DNA of 43,101 nt from an uncultured Clostridia bacterium (GTDB lineage Bacteria; Bacillota; Clostridia; Christensenellales; Christensenellaceae). The position numbers and the translations under genes were made by a program. Positions 31,882 through 40,802 of the stretch are shown piece after piece. Within the stretch, counting starts at the first letter, position 1. Each line of letters opens with the position of its first letter. A model generated the notes under the pieces. That model was not told where the DNA came from, ran no database searches, and was given only the letters and a program-made list of their open reading frames with translations. The stretch spans positions 1 through 43,101 of the forward strand of contig CAMSSU010000013.1 of the NCBI GenBank assembly GCA_947063485.1. The letters are read 5' to 3'.

Positions 31882-32082
31882 TGCGCAGAGGGCGGCGGCA
31901 CGGCAGACAGGCGCGGGGGAATGCGCCAAAGTGGGGAATCGGGGGCGAAAATGCCCGGCCCCGGGGGGCGCCTGGCCCAAAACCGGCGGCTTTGCGGGGC
32001 GGATTGCAGGCAAAGCCGGCGCAAAAAATTTGTAACCGGCCGCAGAGAGGGGGAGGGGCGCGCGAAAAGACGCCCAAAAGGT

Positions 32083-32111
32083 TTGCCATCCGGCGGGTTT
32101 TCGTATATGAT
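32083..32111 (+). promoter_or_regulatory. Promoter of the glycosyltransferase operon
   Basis: TTGCCA (32083-32088), a 17-bp spacer and TATGAT (32106-32111), 33 bp before the first glycosyltransferase. Confidence 0.75.
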
Positions 32112-32143
32112 GGAACTATCTATATGGAAAAGGACGCATTTGC

Positions 32144-33298
32144 ATGAGAATCGAACTGGACGGGCAGCTTTTTGCCGAAAAGGAAAAGACGGGCATCGGC
32201 TTTGTGGCGCATCAGCTGGTATGCGAACTGCCGCGCATTTCCCGGGATGAAAAAGTGCTCGATTATTTCGCCAAGGGCTGCGGGGGCGAGCAGCTTGCGG
32301 CCATTGAACAATATCAGGAAATGGGATATGCCCTAAACCCCTGCCAGATGATCAGCTCCCGGCACTATAAGATGATCTGGCCCTTCTTTCCGCTGGCCTT
32401 TCACCGCTTTTTCGGCAAAAAGGCAGATGTAACCTGCTTTTTCAATTTCTATGTTCCCCCGGGCGTTTTTGGCAAAAAGATCACCATCGTGCACGATATG
32501 GTGGTAAAAGCCTTCCCGGAGACCATGAACCTCAAAACCAAAATTATGCTGAAACTCTGCCTGAAAAAATCCTGCAAGCGGGCAGATAAGATCGTAACCG
32601 TCTCCCAGTTCAGCAAGGAGGAGATCGTCAAATACCTGAAAATTCCAGAGGAGAAGATCGTCGTCATGCCAAACGGCGTGGATCACAGCCTGTATCACCC
32701 GGGCTATGCCGCGGATGCCGTTGAGAAGGCCAAGCGGCGCTATCATATCGAGGGGGAATACTACCTCTATCTGGGGACGCTGGAGCCCAGGAAGAATATC
32801 GAGCGCATCGTGCAGGCATATGCCCGCTCTAAAAAGCCGGGCGGGCCGAGGCTGGTGCTGGCGGGCCGGAGGGGCTGGCTGTATGAGAGCATTTTCGCGG
32901 CTGTGCAGGAGCTGGGCATCGAGAGGGATGTGATTTTTACAGACTACGTCGCGGATGCAGACGTCCCTCTGCTCATGAGCGGCGCCAAGATTTTCCTCTT
33001 CCCCTCGCTCTACGAGGGCTTCGGGCTTCCGCCGCTGGAGGCCATGGCCTGCGGAACGCCCGTGGTTACGGCGAGCACGTCGTCGCTCCCTGAAGTGGCG
33101 GGGGATGCGGCGCTTCTGGCCGATCCGTACAGCGTGCGGGAGATCGCGGCGGCCATCGCGCGGCTGGAGCAGGACGAAGCTCTGCGCCAGAGCCTGATTC
33201 AAAAGGGGCTGGAGCGCGCCGCCCAGTTTACCTGGGAAAAATCCGCGCAGATTTTCTATGCTGCCATCAAAGGCGCGGCGGCGGAGGAGAAAAAATGA
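32144..33298 (+). CDS. Glycosyltransferase family 4 (mannosyltransferase-like)
   Basis: A 384-residue GT-B fold retaining glycosyltransferase acting at the cytoplasmic face of the membrane in surface-glycan assembly. The C-terminal domain shows [19 protein letters not shown], a VLAGRRGW segment and the nucleotide-sugar motif [23 protein letters not shown], with the family Glu residues. The N-terminal acceptor domain has [15 protein letters not shown] and [19 protein letters not shown]. Donor may be GDP-mannose given manC nearby (inference). AAAAGGA lies about ten bases before the ATG. Confidence 0.9.
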   Translation: MRIELDGQLFAEKEKTGIGFVAHQLVCELPRISRDEKVLDYFAKGCGGEQLAAIEQYQEMGYALNPCQMISSRHYKMIWPFFPLAFHRFFGKKADVTCFFNFYVPPGVFGKKITIVHDMVVKAFPETMNLKTKIMLKLCLKKSCKRADKIVTVSQFSKEEIVKYLKIPEEKIVVMPNGVDHSLYHPGYAADAVEKAKRRYHIEGEYYLYLGTLEPRKNIERIVQAYARSKKPGGPRLVLAGRRGWLYESIFAAVQELGIERDVIFTDYVADADVPLLMSGAKIFLFPSLYEGFGLPPLEAMACGTPVVTASTSSLPEVAGDAALLADPYSVREIAAAIARLEQDEALRQSLIQKGLERAAQFTWEKSAQIFYAAIKGAAAEEKK

Positions 33299-34428
33299 GC
33301 GAAAAAAAGTTGAGCATACTTCAAATCAATAAGCTCTATGCGCCGGATATTGGCGGCGTGGAGCGGGTGGCGCAGCAGATTGCCGAGGGGCTGGCCGGGC
33401 AGACGCAGATGCAGGTGCTGGTCTGCCAGAAAAAGGGAGAGAGGAAAGAGGAGAAGGTGAGCGGCGTCCCCGTTATCCGCTCCAAAACCCTGGGCACGAA
33501 GTTTTCTATGCCCATCTCCTTCGGGTTTTTTCGGGATCTGCGCAGGCTTTGCAAAGGGCAGGATGTGCTGCTCTTCCATATGCCCTTCCCGCTGGGGGAT
33601 TTGGCCTATCTTTTTTCCGGCTACAAGGGCAAAACCGCAGTCTGGTGGCATGCGGATGTGGTGCGCCAGAAAAAGCTGATGTTTTTCTACCGCCCCATCA
33701 TGAACGCATTTCTGCGCCGGGTAGACCGCATTTTCGTCGCGACCCAGGGGCATATCGAGGGCTCGGCCTATCTGGGGCCGTACCGGGAAAAGTGCTGCGT
33801 CGTCCCCTTCGGGCTGAACGTGGAGGAATATAAAAAAGATGCCGCCAAAACTTCGCCGCTGGAAGAGCAGGGGCAGAAGGGGACGGTCAAATTCCTGTTT
33901 GTGGGCAGGCTGGTCTATTATAAGGGAGTGGACGTGCTGCTGAGAGCGTTTGAAAAGGTGCCGAATGCAGAGCTTTTCATCGTGGGCGGCGGCCCGCTCC
34001 GCTCCGAGCTGGAGGCAGAGGCCCGGCGCATGGGAAGAGAGGGGACGGTGCACTTTCTCTCCGGCCTTTCGGATGCCCAGCTCAAAGCCTGCTACCGGGA
34101 CTGCGATGTGTTCGTCCTGCCCTCGGTGGCCAGGAGCGAGGCCTTTGGCCTGGTGCAGCTGGAGGCCATGGCCTTTGGCCGGCCGGTCATCAATACAAAC
34201 CTGCCCTCGGGCGTGCCATACGTCAGCCTGCATGGCAAAACCGGCATGACCGTGCCGCCGGAGGATGCCCAGGCGCTGGCAGATGCTATGCGCACCCTGG
34301 CAGAGGATGCCGCGCTGCGGGAGGCTTACGGCAAAGCCGGGTATGAGCGAGTCTGCACCGAGTTTTCCGAACAGCATATGATGGAGCTTTTGCTGGAGCA
34401 GATGCGGCAGCTGGCAGGAGGGGAATAG
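33295..34428 (+). CDS. Glycosyltransferase family 4
   Basis: A 377-residue GT-B glycosyltransferase. N-terminal domain: APDIGGVERVAQQIAEGL (glycine-rich acceptor loop). C-terminal domain: FLFVGRLVYYKGVDVLLRAF, a FIVGGGPLRSEL segment and LPSVARSEAFGLVQLEAMAF with the nucleotide-binding Glu residues. It overlaps the preceding gene as ATGA, and GCGGAGGAG lies just upstream. It very likely adds the next sugar of the same glycan; linkage and donor are not readable. Confidence 0.9.
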   Translation: MSEKKLSILQINKLYAPDIGGVERVAQQIAEGLAGQTQMQVLVCQKKGERKEEKVSGVPVIRSKTLGTKFSMPISFGFFRDLRRLCKGQDVLLFHMPFPLGDLAYLFSGYKGKTAVWWHADVVRQKKLMFFYRPIMNAFLRRVDRIFVATQGHIEGSAYLGPYREKCCVVPFGLNVEEYKKDAAKTSPLEEQGQKGTVKFLFVGRLVYYKGVDVLLRAFEKVPNAELFIVGGGPLRSELEAEARRMGREGTVHFLSGLSDAQLKACYRDCDVFVLPSVARSEAFGLVQLEAMAFGRPVINTNLPSGVPYVSLHGKTGMTVPPEDAQALADAMRTLAEDAALREAYGKAGYERVCTEFSEQHMMELLLEQMRQLAGGE

Positions 34429-34477
34429 CCCTGCCGGGCAGGAGAGCGCGAAGGACTAGGAGGAGGCTTACTGCGTC

Positions 34478-35488
34478 ATGAATCAGCTGATTGTTCAGAT
34501 TATCTTTTCCATCGCCCTGCTGCCGGCGAACCTTTGCTGTGCGTTTTGGCTGTTTCGGGAGGCGCTCAGCCTGACGGGGATGACCTTCCAGCAGTTTTTG
34601 GGCTATTCTTCGGATACGGTTTTTCCCAGCGGGAGAGCGGGGCTGAGAAGAAGGCGGCGGTTTTTGACGCGCTTTTTTCAGGAGAAGAGCCGCGAACCGG
34701 AGAAATCCATCCGGCTTTTATGGGCGTTTGGATACTGCACGCTGCCCGGGCTTGCGGCGCTGGTTTTGGCGCAGTATGCCGCGATCTCCGGGCATCCGGA
34801 TAAGCTGACGCACGCGCTTATCGGCAATCTGGTGCTTGTACTGATCAATGCCGGCATTGCCTGCGCGGGCAGGGTTTATAGAAAAAGACACCCGCAGGAT
34901 GCCCAGCTGGCGCAGGCGCTGAAGGCCCAGCTGGCGGAGGAAAAGGAGCAGGGCAGAAAAAGCCACACCAGGAATATCATCGTGTATTCGATCGTCGGGG
35001 CATTTTTCTTCGCAATTTTGCTGGCCTTTCATTTGGGTATCGCAGGTGTATCCAGCGCCCGCCGGGCCGGCATGGAGGTTCATAGCGGGGATGTGAAAGC
35101 CGTCCTGGCCGAAAAGGGCTTTGAGACTGAGAACATCCCGGTAACCTACTGGTACTGGGATGAAGAACGGCTGATGTATGTGGGCGCGGGCATCAAAGGC
35201 GAGAGCAAATTTGAATTTTATGAGTATATGGGCGATGGGATGACGGAGGGCGTATACGGCAGAATCGTGCAGGATATCTCGCCGGATATGGACCCCGCCC
35301 AGCGCGCGAGCCATGAGACGCTGCTGCCGGATGGCAAGAAAATGTTCTCTGCCTTCACAGACGGCGCATACCGCCTGGTGCTCTGCCAGGGCGATACGCT
35401 GGTCTATGCCTATTCGCCGGAATCCCTGGAAGAGATCAACGATATTTTGTTTGAAATCGGCTATCTGAAAGAGAGGCAGGGCGGGTGA
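34478..35488 (+). CDS. Hypothetical membrane protein
   Basis: A 336-residue protein I do not recognise. It has an N-terminal helix (LIVQIIFSIALLPANLCCAF), a basic loop (LRRRRRF), two further helices at about 80-130 (LPGLAALVLAQYA, LIGNLVLVLINAGIA), an Ala/Lys/Glu-rich cytoplasmic stretch (about 145-165), a helix at about 170-192, and a C-terminal soluble domain of about 140 residues that probably faces outside. The AGGAGGAGG site is about eleven bases before the ATG. It overlaps the next gene by GTGA. Its place between glycosyltransferases and a DUF3592 protein suggests an envelope role only by context. Confidence 0.75.
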   Translation: MNQLIVQIIFSIALLPANLCCAFWLFREALSLTGMTFQQFLGYSSDTVFPSGRAGLRRRRRFLTRFFQEKSREPEKSIRLLWAFGYCTLPGLAALVLAQYAAISGHPDKLTHALIGNLVLVLINAGIACAGRVYRKRHPQDAQLAQALKAQLAEEKEQGRKSHTRNIIVYSIVGAFFFAILLAFHLGIAGVSSARRAGMEVHSGDVKAVLAEKGFETENIPVTYWYWDEERLMYVGAGIKGESKFEFYEYMGDGMTEGVYGRIVQDISPDMDPAQRASHETLLPDGKKMFSAFTDGAYRLVLCQGDTLVYAYSPESLEEINDILFEIGYLKERQGG

Positions 35489-35952
35489 GAAAAGGGGGCA
35501 AATTCGGACGGGGCGTTTTGATTGCGGCCGGCCTGGTTTTTCTCTGCGCCGCGATCTATTTTCTCGTCTATGACGTATATGCCTACTGCCGCCAGTTTGA
35601 GCAAAAGGATTGGCCGACGGCCACGGCGACGGTTATCCACGTCGAGGCGCGCAGAGAGGGCAGGCGCGGGCACTACCGCACGCGCTACGATATTTACTAT
35701 CAATACGAGGCGGCGGGAGATCTCTATTCCGGCGCAATTTACGGCCTGAATGCCGCAAGGCAGTACGGCGAGAGCTTTTCGGTCAAATACGATCCCAGCG
35801 CGCCCTCGGATTCGACGCACTATCTGGAGCCGGAGTTTGGGCTGTTGGTTTCGGGCGTTTTGGGTTTTGCGGTTTTTGGCCTTGCCGGCGGGCATATGGT
35901 GCGCAGTGCATGGCGCAGAGGGGGAAAGGGCGGCGCCCGGCGGCAGGCATGA
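35485..35952 (+). CDS. DUF3592 membrane protein
   Basis: A 155-residue protein with two membrane helices (FGRGVLIAAGLVFLCAAIYF near the N-terminus and GLLVSGVLGFAVFGLAGGHM near residues 115-135) and between them the DUF3592 extracellular beta domain: WPTATATVIHVEARREG, RYDIYYQYEAAGDLYSG and FSVKYDPSAPSDSTH. Function unknown. The GTG start overlaps the upstream stop, so both are probably one unit. Confidence 0.82.
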   Translation: MRKGGKFGRGVLIAAGLVFLCAAIYFLVYDVYAYCRQFEQKDWPTATATVIHVEARREGRRGHYRTRYDIYYQYEAAGDLYSGAIYGLNAARQYGESFSVKYDPSAPSDSTHYLEPEFGLLVSGVLGFAVFGLAGGHMVRSAWRRGGKGGARRQA

Positions 35953-35970
35953 GGCTGGCGCTCAAAGCGC

Positions 35971-36004
35971 AAAAAAAGACAAGGCCATGGCCTTGTCTTT
36001 TTTT
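35971..36004. terminator. Bidirectional palindromic terminator
   Basis: A perfect 34-bp palindrome, with A7 at one end, T7 at the other and GACAAGGCCATGGCCTTGTC in the centre, ends the plus-strand operon and the converging SIS gene. Confidence 0.95.
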
Positions 36005-36012
36005 GCTTGCTG

Positions 36013-36576
36013 TTATTCCAGGTTGTTGTGATACGTCCAGATGTCGTCCAGCGTCTGCCCCGTGCGGTACATGACGCAGTCCTCGATATAGTCGTTTAAG
36101 ATGAAGCCGACCTGGTAAGTCGAGAGGCCAAACGTGTGCGTCGGCTCTTTGGTGAGATCGTCCTTGTCGTGCTGAACGGGCGGGATGACGACGTTGATAT
36201 CCGCGAGCTTGCCCATGGTGGAATCCGGGTTGTTGGAAATCAGGGCGATTTTCGCGCCGACTTCTCTGGCCTTCTGGCAGATGACCGAGATGGTCTTGGT
36301 GCTGCCCGACTGCGAGAAGATGATGAGCAAATCCTCCTTGGTGATGGCGGGAGTGCTGTTGTCGCCCACGCAGAAAACCGTGCGGTTCAGATGCGCCATG
36401 TTCATGCCCAGGATGCGGACGATGTTGCCTGCTCTGCCCCAGCCCGAGACGAAGATGCGCGGCGTCTGCATAATCGCATCCACCAGCTCGTCAATCTGCG
36501 CCTGGTCGATGCCCATAAACTGCCGCTCGACGGATTCCAGCATCTCTTTTCTTCTCTTCAAAAAATCTACTTTCAT
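36013..36576 (-). CDS. SIS-domain sugar-phosphate isomerase-like protein (paralogue 3)
   Basis: A 187-residue SIS protein sharing RIFVSGWGRAGNIVRILGMN and VGDNSTPAI with the two copies at 27-29 kb, but with IIFSQSGSTKTISVICQKAR instead of their IIGSGSG loop and a different C-terminal third. FSQSGST is closer to the general SIS sugar-phosphate site. It may therefore have another substrate, possibly a hexose phosphate used in glycan precursor supply, given the phosphomutase and ManA next to it (inference). AAAGGAG lies seven bases before the ATG. Confidence 0.85.
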   Translation of the reverse strand: MKVDFLKRRKEMLESVERQFMGIDQAQIDELVDAIMQTPRIFVSGWGRAGNIVRILGMNMAHLNRTVFCVGDNSTPAITKEDLLIIFSQSGSTKTISVICQKAREVGAKIALISNNPDSTMGKLADINVVIPPVQHDKDDLTKEPTHTFGLSTYQVGFILNDYIEDCVMYRTGQTLDDIWTYHNNLE

Positions 36577-36700
36577 GCTCTTGCTCCTTTGGGTTTTTCC
36601 GCACCTTTTTCAGAGGGCCCGCAAAACCGGCTGTGCGGCGGAAAATGCCGCGCAAACCCCGGCGCATGCCCGGTGGAAAGAACAAAAAGCTATAGTCAAC

Positions 36701-36742
36701 TATTTACGGCAGTTGGTAGAGACGTTCAACCATATTATGAAC
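36701..36742 (-). promoter_or_regulatory. Putative promoter and inverted repeat of SIS paralogue 3
   Basis: TTGAAC (36724-36729), a 17-bp spacer and a weak TAAATA (36701-36706). The -35 is overlapped by the inverted repeat GTTCA-N9-TGAAC (36724-36742), a possible operator. Confidence 0.45.
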
Positions 36743-36800
36743 ATATATAACAAAATGCGGGTGCACCATTAGTATAGAAAAGCCGCCGGGGCTTGTCAAG

Positions 36801-36836
36801 CAAAACAAAGAGCCCTCTTCCGGGGAAAAGGGCTCC
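36801..36836 (-). terminator. Intrinsic terminator of the phosphomutase gene
   Basis: GAGCCC and GGGCTC extend with CTCTT/AAAAG pairing around a CCGGGG loop region, followed on the minus strand by TTTGTTTTG. Confidence 0.75.
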
Positions 36837-36852
36837 TGCAAACGGCCTCGCT

Positions 36853-38574
36853 TTAGCGGTAGCCGTCCATCACTTTGGCATAGTGCGCCTGATACTGCTC
36901 CACCAACGCCCGGGCCTGCTGCTCGCTGTCCGCCTTGACGGAGTAGTAGATCTTGAGCTTGGGCTCTGTGCCCGAGGGGCGGACGACCAGGCTGATATCT
37001 CCCTCCAAATCGAACTTGAGCACATCCGAAGAGGGCATATTGATGGGGGAGGTTTTGCCCGCGGCATCCGTCATCACGGAAGCCTTGTAGTCGCTCTTGC
37101 GCAGGACTTTGCGGCCCAGCACCTCCGCCGGGGCGTTTTCGCGGAAATCTGCCATGATTTTCTGCATAGTGGCAAAGCCCTCTGCGCCCTCGAAGGTGAA
37201 GCTTTGCAGGGCGTTCTGGAAGGCGCCGTATTTGGCGTAAAGCTCGTGCAGCACGTCCACCAGCGAGAGCCCCTGGGACTGATAGTAGGCAAACATCTCG
37301 CAGATGAGCAGAGAGGCGTTGACGCCGTCTTTATCGCGCACGAAGGAGCCGGAGAGATAGCCGTAGCTCTCCTCGAAGCCCCAGATATAGCGGTTTTCCT
37401 GGCCGTCCTTTTCCAGCAGGCCAATCTGCTCGCCGATGAATTTGAAGCCGGTCAGCGTGTTGCGCAGCTCCACGCCGTAAGCCTCGGCCACTTTTGCGGC
37501 CATCTCCGTGGTTACGATGGTCTTGACGGCCACGGGGTTTTCCGGCATCGTGCCCTTTTGCCGGCGCATCTTGCAGATATAATCGAAGAGCAGAACGCCC
37601 ATCTCATTGCCTGAAATCAGGCGGTAGCTATCCCCGTCGCGCACAGCCGTACCTACCCGGTCGCAGTCCGGGTCGTTGGCCAAAAGCAGGTCTGCGCCGA
37701 GTTTTTGGCAGTATTCCAGGCCCAGAGCCAGCGCCTCCTGAATCTCGGGGTTGGGATAGGGGCAGGTGGGGAAATTGCCGTCCGGCTGCTCCTGCTCCTT
37801 GACGACCGAGATGTTCGTGTAGCCGTTTTCCCTCAAAATGCGGGTAACGCAGCCCAGCCCGGCGCCGTTGAGCGGCGTATAGACGATGGCGACGTTCTTA
37901 TCGATGCCCTCTGGCTGGAAGGCTTCTTTGGAAACACGGTTCAGATAATCCGTGATAATCTGCTCAGAAATATACGAGATAGCCCCCTGCTCCAGCGCCT
38001 GCTCAAATTCCATGAGCTTGACGCCCTCAAACGTATCCACCTGGGAGATTTCCCCCAAAATGCTCTTGGCGGCTTCCAGCGTAATCTGGCAGCCATCCGC
38101 GCCGTAGACCTTATAGCCGTTGTACTTGGCCGGGTTGTGGCTGGCGGTTACGACGATGCCGCCGTCGCAGTGCAGCGCCCGCACGGCATAGGAGAGCGCA
38201 GGCGTGGGCATGAGTTGCTGGTAGAGATGCACGCGCACGCCGTTGGCCGCAAACACGCAGGCCGCCGTCTGGGCGAAGAGCGTGGATTTGTTGCGGCTGT
38301 CGTAGCCGATGGCAACAGAAGGATTTGTAAATTTTTTATGAAGGTAGCTGCAATAGCCCTGGGTCGCCCGGGCGACGGTGTGGACGTTGAGGCGGTTGGT
38401 GCCCGCGCCGATCACCCCGCGCAGCCCGCCCGTGCCAAACTCGAGGTCCCGGTAGAAGCGGTCGAAAATTGCGGCTTCATCGCCGGAAATCTGCTCCAGC
38501 TCCGCCTTCAAATCGGCATCCCGCAGCGGCGCGGAAAGCCAGAGCTGATAAGTTTCAAATGCCTGTTTTTGCAT
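36853..38574 (-). CDS. pgcA: Phosphoglucomutase/phosphomannomutase
   Basis: A 573-residue alpha-D-phosphohexomutase converting hexose 6-phosphate and 1-phosphate. Domain motifs in order: FGTGGLRGVIG, the catalytic phosphoserine loop VVTASHNPAKYNGYKVY, metal-binding LANDPDCDRVGTA, substrate loop IWGFEESYGYLSG and the C-terminal phosphate-binding RPSGTEPKLKIYY. The length fits the PgcA-type (about 575-residue) family of Bacillota. With ManA and ManC encoded divergently next to it, it probably supplies mannose 1-phosphate and/or glucose 1-phosphate. AAGGGGAG precedes the ATG by five bases. Confidence 0.94.
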   Translation of the reverse strand: MQKQAFETYQLWLSAPLRDADLKAELEQISGDEAAIFDRFYRDLEFGTGGLRGVIGAGTNRLNVHTVARATQGYCSYLHKKFTNPSVAIGYDSRNKSTLFAQTAACVFAANGVRVHLYQQLMPTPALSYAVRALHCDGGIVVTASHNPAKYNGYKVYGADGCQITLEAAKSILGEISQVDTFEGVKLMEFEQALEQGAISYISEQIITDYLNRVSKEAFQPEGIDKNVAIVYTPLNGAGLGCVTRILRENGYTNISVVKEQEQPDGNFPTCPYPNPEIQEALALGLEYCQKLGADLLLANDPDCDRVGTAVRDGDSYRLISGNEMGVLLFDYICKMRRQKGTMPENPVAVKTIVTTEMAAKVAEAYGVELRNTLTGFKFIGEQIGLLEKDGQENRYIWGFEESYGYLSGSFVRDKDGVNASLLICEMFAYYQSQGLSLVDVLHELYAKYGAFQNALQSFTFEGAEGFATMQKIMADFRENAPAEVLGRKVLRKSDYKASVMTDAAGKTSPINMPSSDVLKFDLEGDISLVVRPSGTEPKLKIYYSVKADSEQQARALVEQYQAHYAKVMDGYR

Positions 38575-38626
38575 AATATCTCCCCTTGAAAAGTGTCGCC
38601 GGCCAGCGCGGCGCCTGAATATTCAA

Positions 38627-38655
38627 ATTATAGTATAAAAAGCCCGGCGTTTCAA
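38627..38655 (-). promoter_or_regulatory. Promoter of the phosphomutase gene
   Basis: TTGAAA (38650-38655), a 17-bp spacer and perfect TATAAT (38627-38632) on the minus strand. Confidence 0.85.
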
Positions 38656-38666
38656 GCACTGCAACC

Positions 38667-38695
38667 TTGAAAGAAGGGCGGCCGTATGTTATACT
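38667..38695 (+). promoter_or_regulatory. Promoter of the manA-manC-exporter operon
   Basis: TTGAAA (38667-38672), a 17-bp spacer and TATACT (38690-38695), 44 bp before the manA start. It is back-to-back with the phosphomutase promoter, their -35 boxes 11 bp apart. Confidence 0.82.
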
Positions 38696-38738
38696 GCAAT
38701 CGAACTATCAATTTTTATGCAAGAAAAGCGAGAATGGC

Positions 38739-39701
38739 ATGAAGTTAGAGCGGTATCCACTCAAAATGCGGCCGGCCTATAAGGATTCCCTTTGGGGCGG
38801 CGACACGCTGAAACGAAAGTTCGGCAAGGATTCGGGCCTGGCAGTTACAGCGGAAAGCTGGGAGCTTTCCACCCAGAGCGCCGGGCTGAGCATCATCGCA
38901 AACGGCGCTTATGCGGATATGACTTTTGCGCAGTATGCCGGCCAGTTCCCGGAGGCGGTTTCCCCGGATTTTAAAGCGGGGGAAAAATTTCCCATACTCG
39001 TCAAGTTTCTGGATGTGGAAAAACCCATCTCCATTCAGGTGCACCCGTCGGATGAAAACGCCGGCCCGGGCGAAGAGGGCAAGGCAGAGGCCTGGTATAT
39101 CGTCTCGGCCAATCCGGGGGCGCGTATTTATTACGGCCTAAAAGAGCAAATTACAAAAGAAGAACTGAGAGAACACGCAGCAAACGGGACGATGGAGCAG
39201 GTGGTCAACCAGGCGCCTGTGCGACCGGGGCAGGTTTGGTATAACCACCCGGGCATCGTGCATTCCCTGGAGGGCGGCGCGCTGGTGGCGGAGGTGCAGC
39301 AGAATTCGAATACGACCTACCGCGTCTACGATTTTAACCGCAAAGATGCCAGCGGCAATCTGCGGGAGCTGCATCTGGAAAAGGCGCTGGATGTCATCGA
39401 CTATGCGCCCAAGCAGGGGGATGAGAACGCGGTTCTGAGCAAAAAGGCGGAGGGAAATGCGCTTGCGCCTTTGTTCGTTTGCCAGCATTTTAAGATGGAG
39501 CGGCTGGATGTGCAGGATCGGATTGACCTGTGCTGCGGGGCTCAGAGCTTTTATTGCCTGCTGTTCCTGGAGGGCGCCGGTAGCATCGTCTATGCCGGGC
39601 AGAAATTCGATTTTACGGCAGGAGACTGCTATTTTATCCCGGCCGGGCTGGGAGAATACCGGGTGGAGGGCGTCTGCATGGCGCTGGCCGCTCATATCTA
39701 A
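38739..39701 (+). CDS. manA: Mannose-6-phosphate isomerase, class I
   Basis: A 320-residue zinc enzyme interconverting fructose 6-phosphate and mannose 6-phosphate. Visible: LWGGDTLKRKFGK near the N-terminus, the metal ligands in ISIQVHPSDENAGPGEEGKA (Gln, His, Glu) and the later NHPGIVHSLEGG His. It is of the short Bacillota class. The ATG at 38739 is chosen because the promoter overlaps the longer reading; its ribosome binding site (GCGAGA) is weak. It is the first gene of the GDP-mannose/export operon. Confidence 0.92.
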   Translation: MKLERYPLKMRPAYKDSLWGGDTLKRKFGKDSGLAVTAESWELSTQSAGLSIIANGAYADMTFAQYAGQFPEAVSPDFKAGEKFPILVKFLDVEKPISIQVHPSDENAGPGEEGKAEAWYIVSANPGARIYYGLKEQITKEELREHAANGTMEQVVNQAPVRPGQVWYNHPGIVHSLEGGALVAEVQQNSNTTYRVYDFNRKDASGNLRELHLEKALDVIDYAPKQGDENAVLSKKAEGNALAPLFVCQHFKMERLDVQDRIDLCCGAQSFYCLLFLEGAGSIVYAGQKFDFTAGDCYFIPAGLGEYRVEGVCMALAAHI

Positions 39702-39716
39702 TAAAGGAGCAAACAA

Positions 39717-40787
39717 ATGAAAATAACCGCACTGATTATGGCAGGGGGAAAGGGCGAGCGCTTCTGGCCCAGAAGCAGAACGCATCTTCCAAAGCAGTTT
39801 CTTTCGCTGACGGGCGACGGAAAGACGATGATCCAGCTGACGGTAGAGCGCATCTCGGGTCTGGTGGATATCGAGGATGTCTATGTGGCGACCAACCGGG
39901 CCTATAAGAGCCTGGTGCAGGAGCAGCTTCCGGGCATCCCGGAGCAAAACATCCTGCTGGAGCCGGTGGGCCGCAATACGGCGCCCTGCATCGGCCTTGG
40001 CGCGGAGCATATCGCAAAAAAATACGACGACGCCATCATGATGGTTCTCCCCTCGGATCACCTGATCAAGATGCCCGCGGTGTTTGCCGGGGTGCTGGAG
40101 CAGGGCGCGAAGGTCGCGCAGGAGGGGGAAAATCTCGTTACCATCGGCATCACGCCCGCCTATCCCGAAACCGGATACGGCTATATCAAGTTCGATGCCG
40201 CGGCGAAAAACGGCGGCGCCTACGCCGTCGAGCGGTTTGTGGAAAAGCCGGATCGCGCAACGGCAGAGCAGTATCTGGCCAGCGGCGACTATCTGTGGAA
40301 CAGCGGCATGTTCCTGTGGAAAGTCTCCTCCATCCGGGCCAATATCAAAAGATTCATGCCGGATCTCGCGGATTCCCTGGCCAAAATCGCGGCCAGCATC
40401 GGCACGGGCGAATATGAAAGAACGCTGGAAGCCGAGTTTACGGCCATCAAGGGCGAATCCATCGACTACGGCATCATGGAAAAAGCCAAAAATATCTATA
40501 TCCTGCCCGGCAATTTCGGCTGGGACGACGTGGGCAGCTGGCTGGCTGTCGAGCGCATCAACCCCACGGATGAACACGGCAATATGGTGAAGGGCAATGT
40601 CGTCTCCTACGATATGCGCGGCTGCACCATCGAGGGCGGCGAAAAGCTCATCGCGGCTGTGGGCCTGCGGGATATCATCGTCGTGGATACGGCGGACGCG
40701 ACGCTCATCTGCGATAAGCAGAGCGCCGGGGATATCAAGAAAATTCTGGAATCTCTGCGCAGCCAGGGCAGGGAGCAGTACCTTTAA
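39717..40787 (+). CDS. manC: Mannose-1-phosphate guanylyltransferase
   Basis: A 356-residue nucleotidyltransferase producing GDP-mannose from GTP and mannose 1-phosphate. Visible: LIMAGGKGERFWPRSRTHLP with KQFL (nucleotide-binding signature), GRNTAPCIGLGAEHI, VLPSDHLI, the FVEKPD motif and NSGMFLWKV. It lacks the C-terminal isomerase domain of the bifunctional ManC, which matches the separate manA gene just upstream. AAAGGAG lies six bases before the ATG. Confidence 0.93.
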   Translation: MKITALIMAGGKGERFWPRSRTHLPKQFLSLTGDGKTMIQLTVERISGLVDIEDVYVATNRAYKSLVQEQLPGIPEQNILLEPVGRNTAPCIGLGAEHIAKKYDDAIMMVLPSDHLIKMPAVFAGVLEQGAKVAQEGENLVTIGITPAYPETGYGYIKFDAAAKNGGAYAVERFVEKPDRATAEQYLASGDYLWNSGMFLWKVSSIRANIKRFMPDLADSLAKIAASIGTGEYERTLEAEFTAIKGESIDYGIMEKAKNIYILPGNFGWDDVGSWLAVERINPTDEHGNMVKGNVVSYDMRGCTIEGGEKLIAAVGLRDIIVVDTADATLICDKQSAGDIKKILESLRSQGREQYL

Positions 40788-40802
40788 TCGGAAAGGCAGC
40801 AA

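Larger units (their letters stand above)
31819..32143. other. 325-bp divergent intergenic region
   Basis: Holds two promoters facing outward (31853-31881 and 32083-32111). The middle is very GC-rich, with an inverted repeat CGGCTTTGC/GCAAAGCCG (31987-31995, 32010-32018) lacking a T-run. Two TGCGCA palindromes separated by one base (31875-31887) overlap the -35 of the leftward promoter. I see no gene. Confidence 0.7.

Noticed and set aside
31987..32018. Inverted repeat CGGCTTTGC/GCAAAGCCG as a terminator
   Set aside because: It lies between divergent promoters with a 14-nt loop and no T-run.
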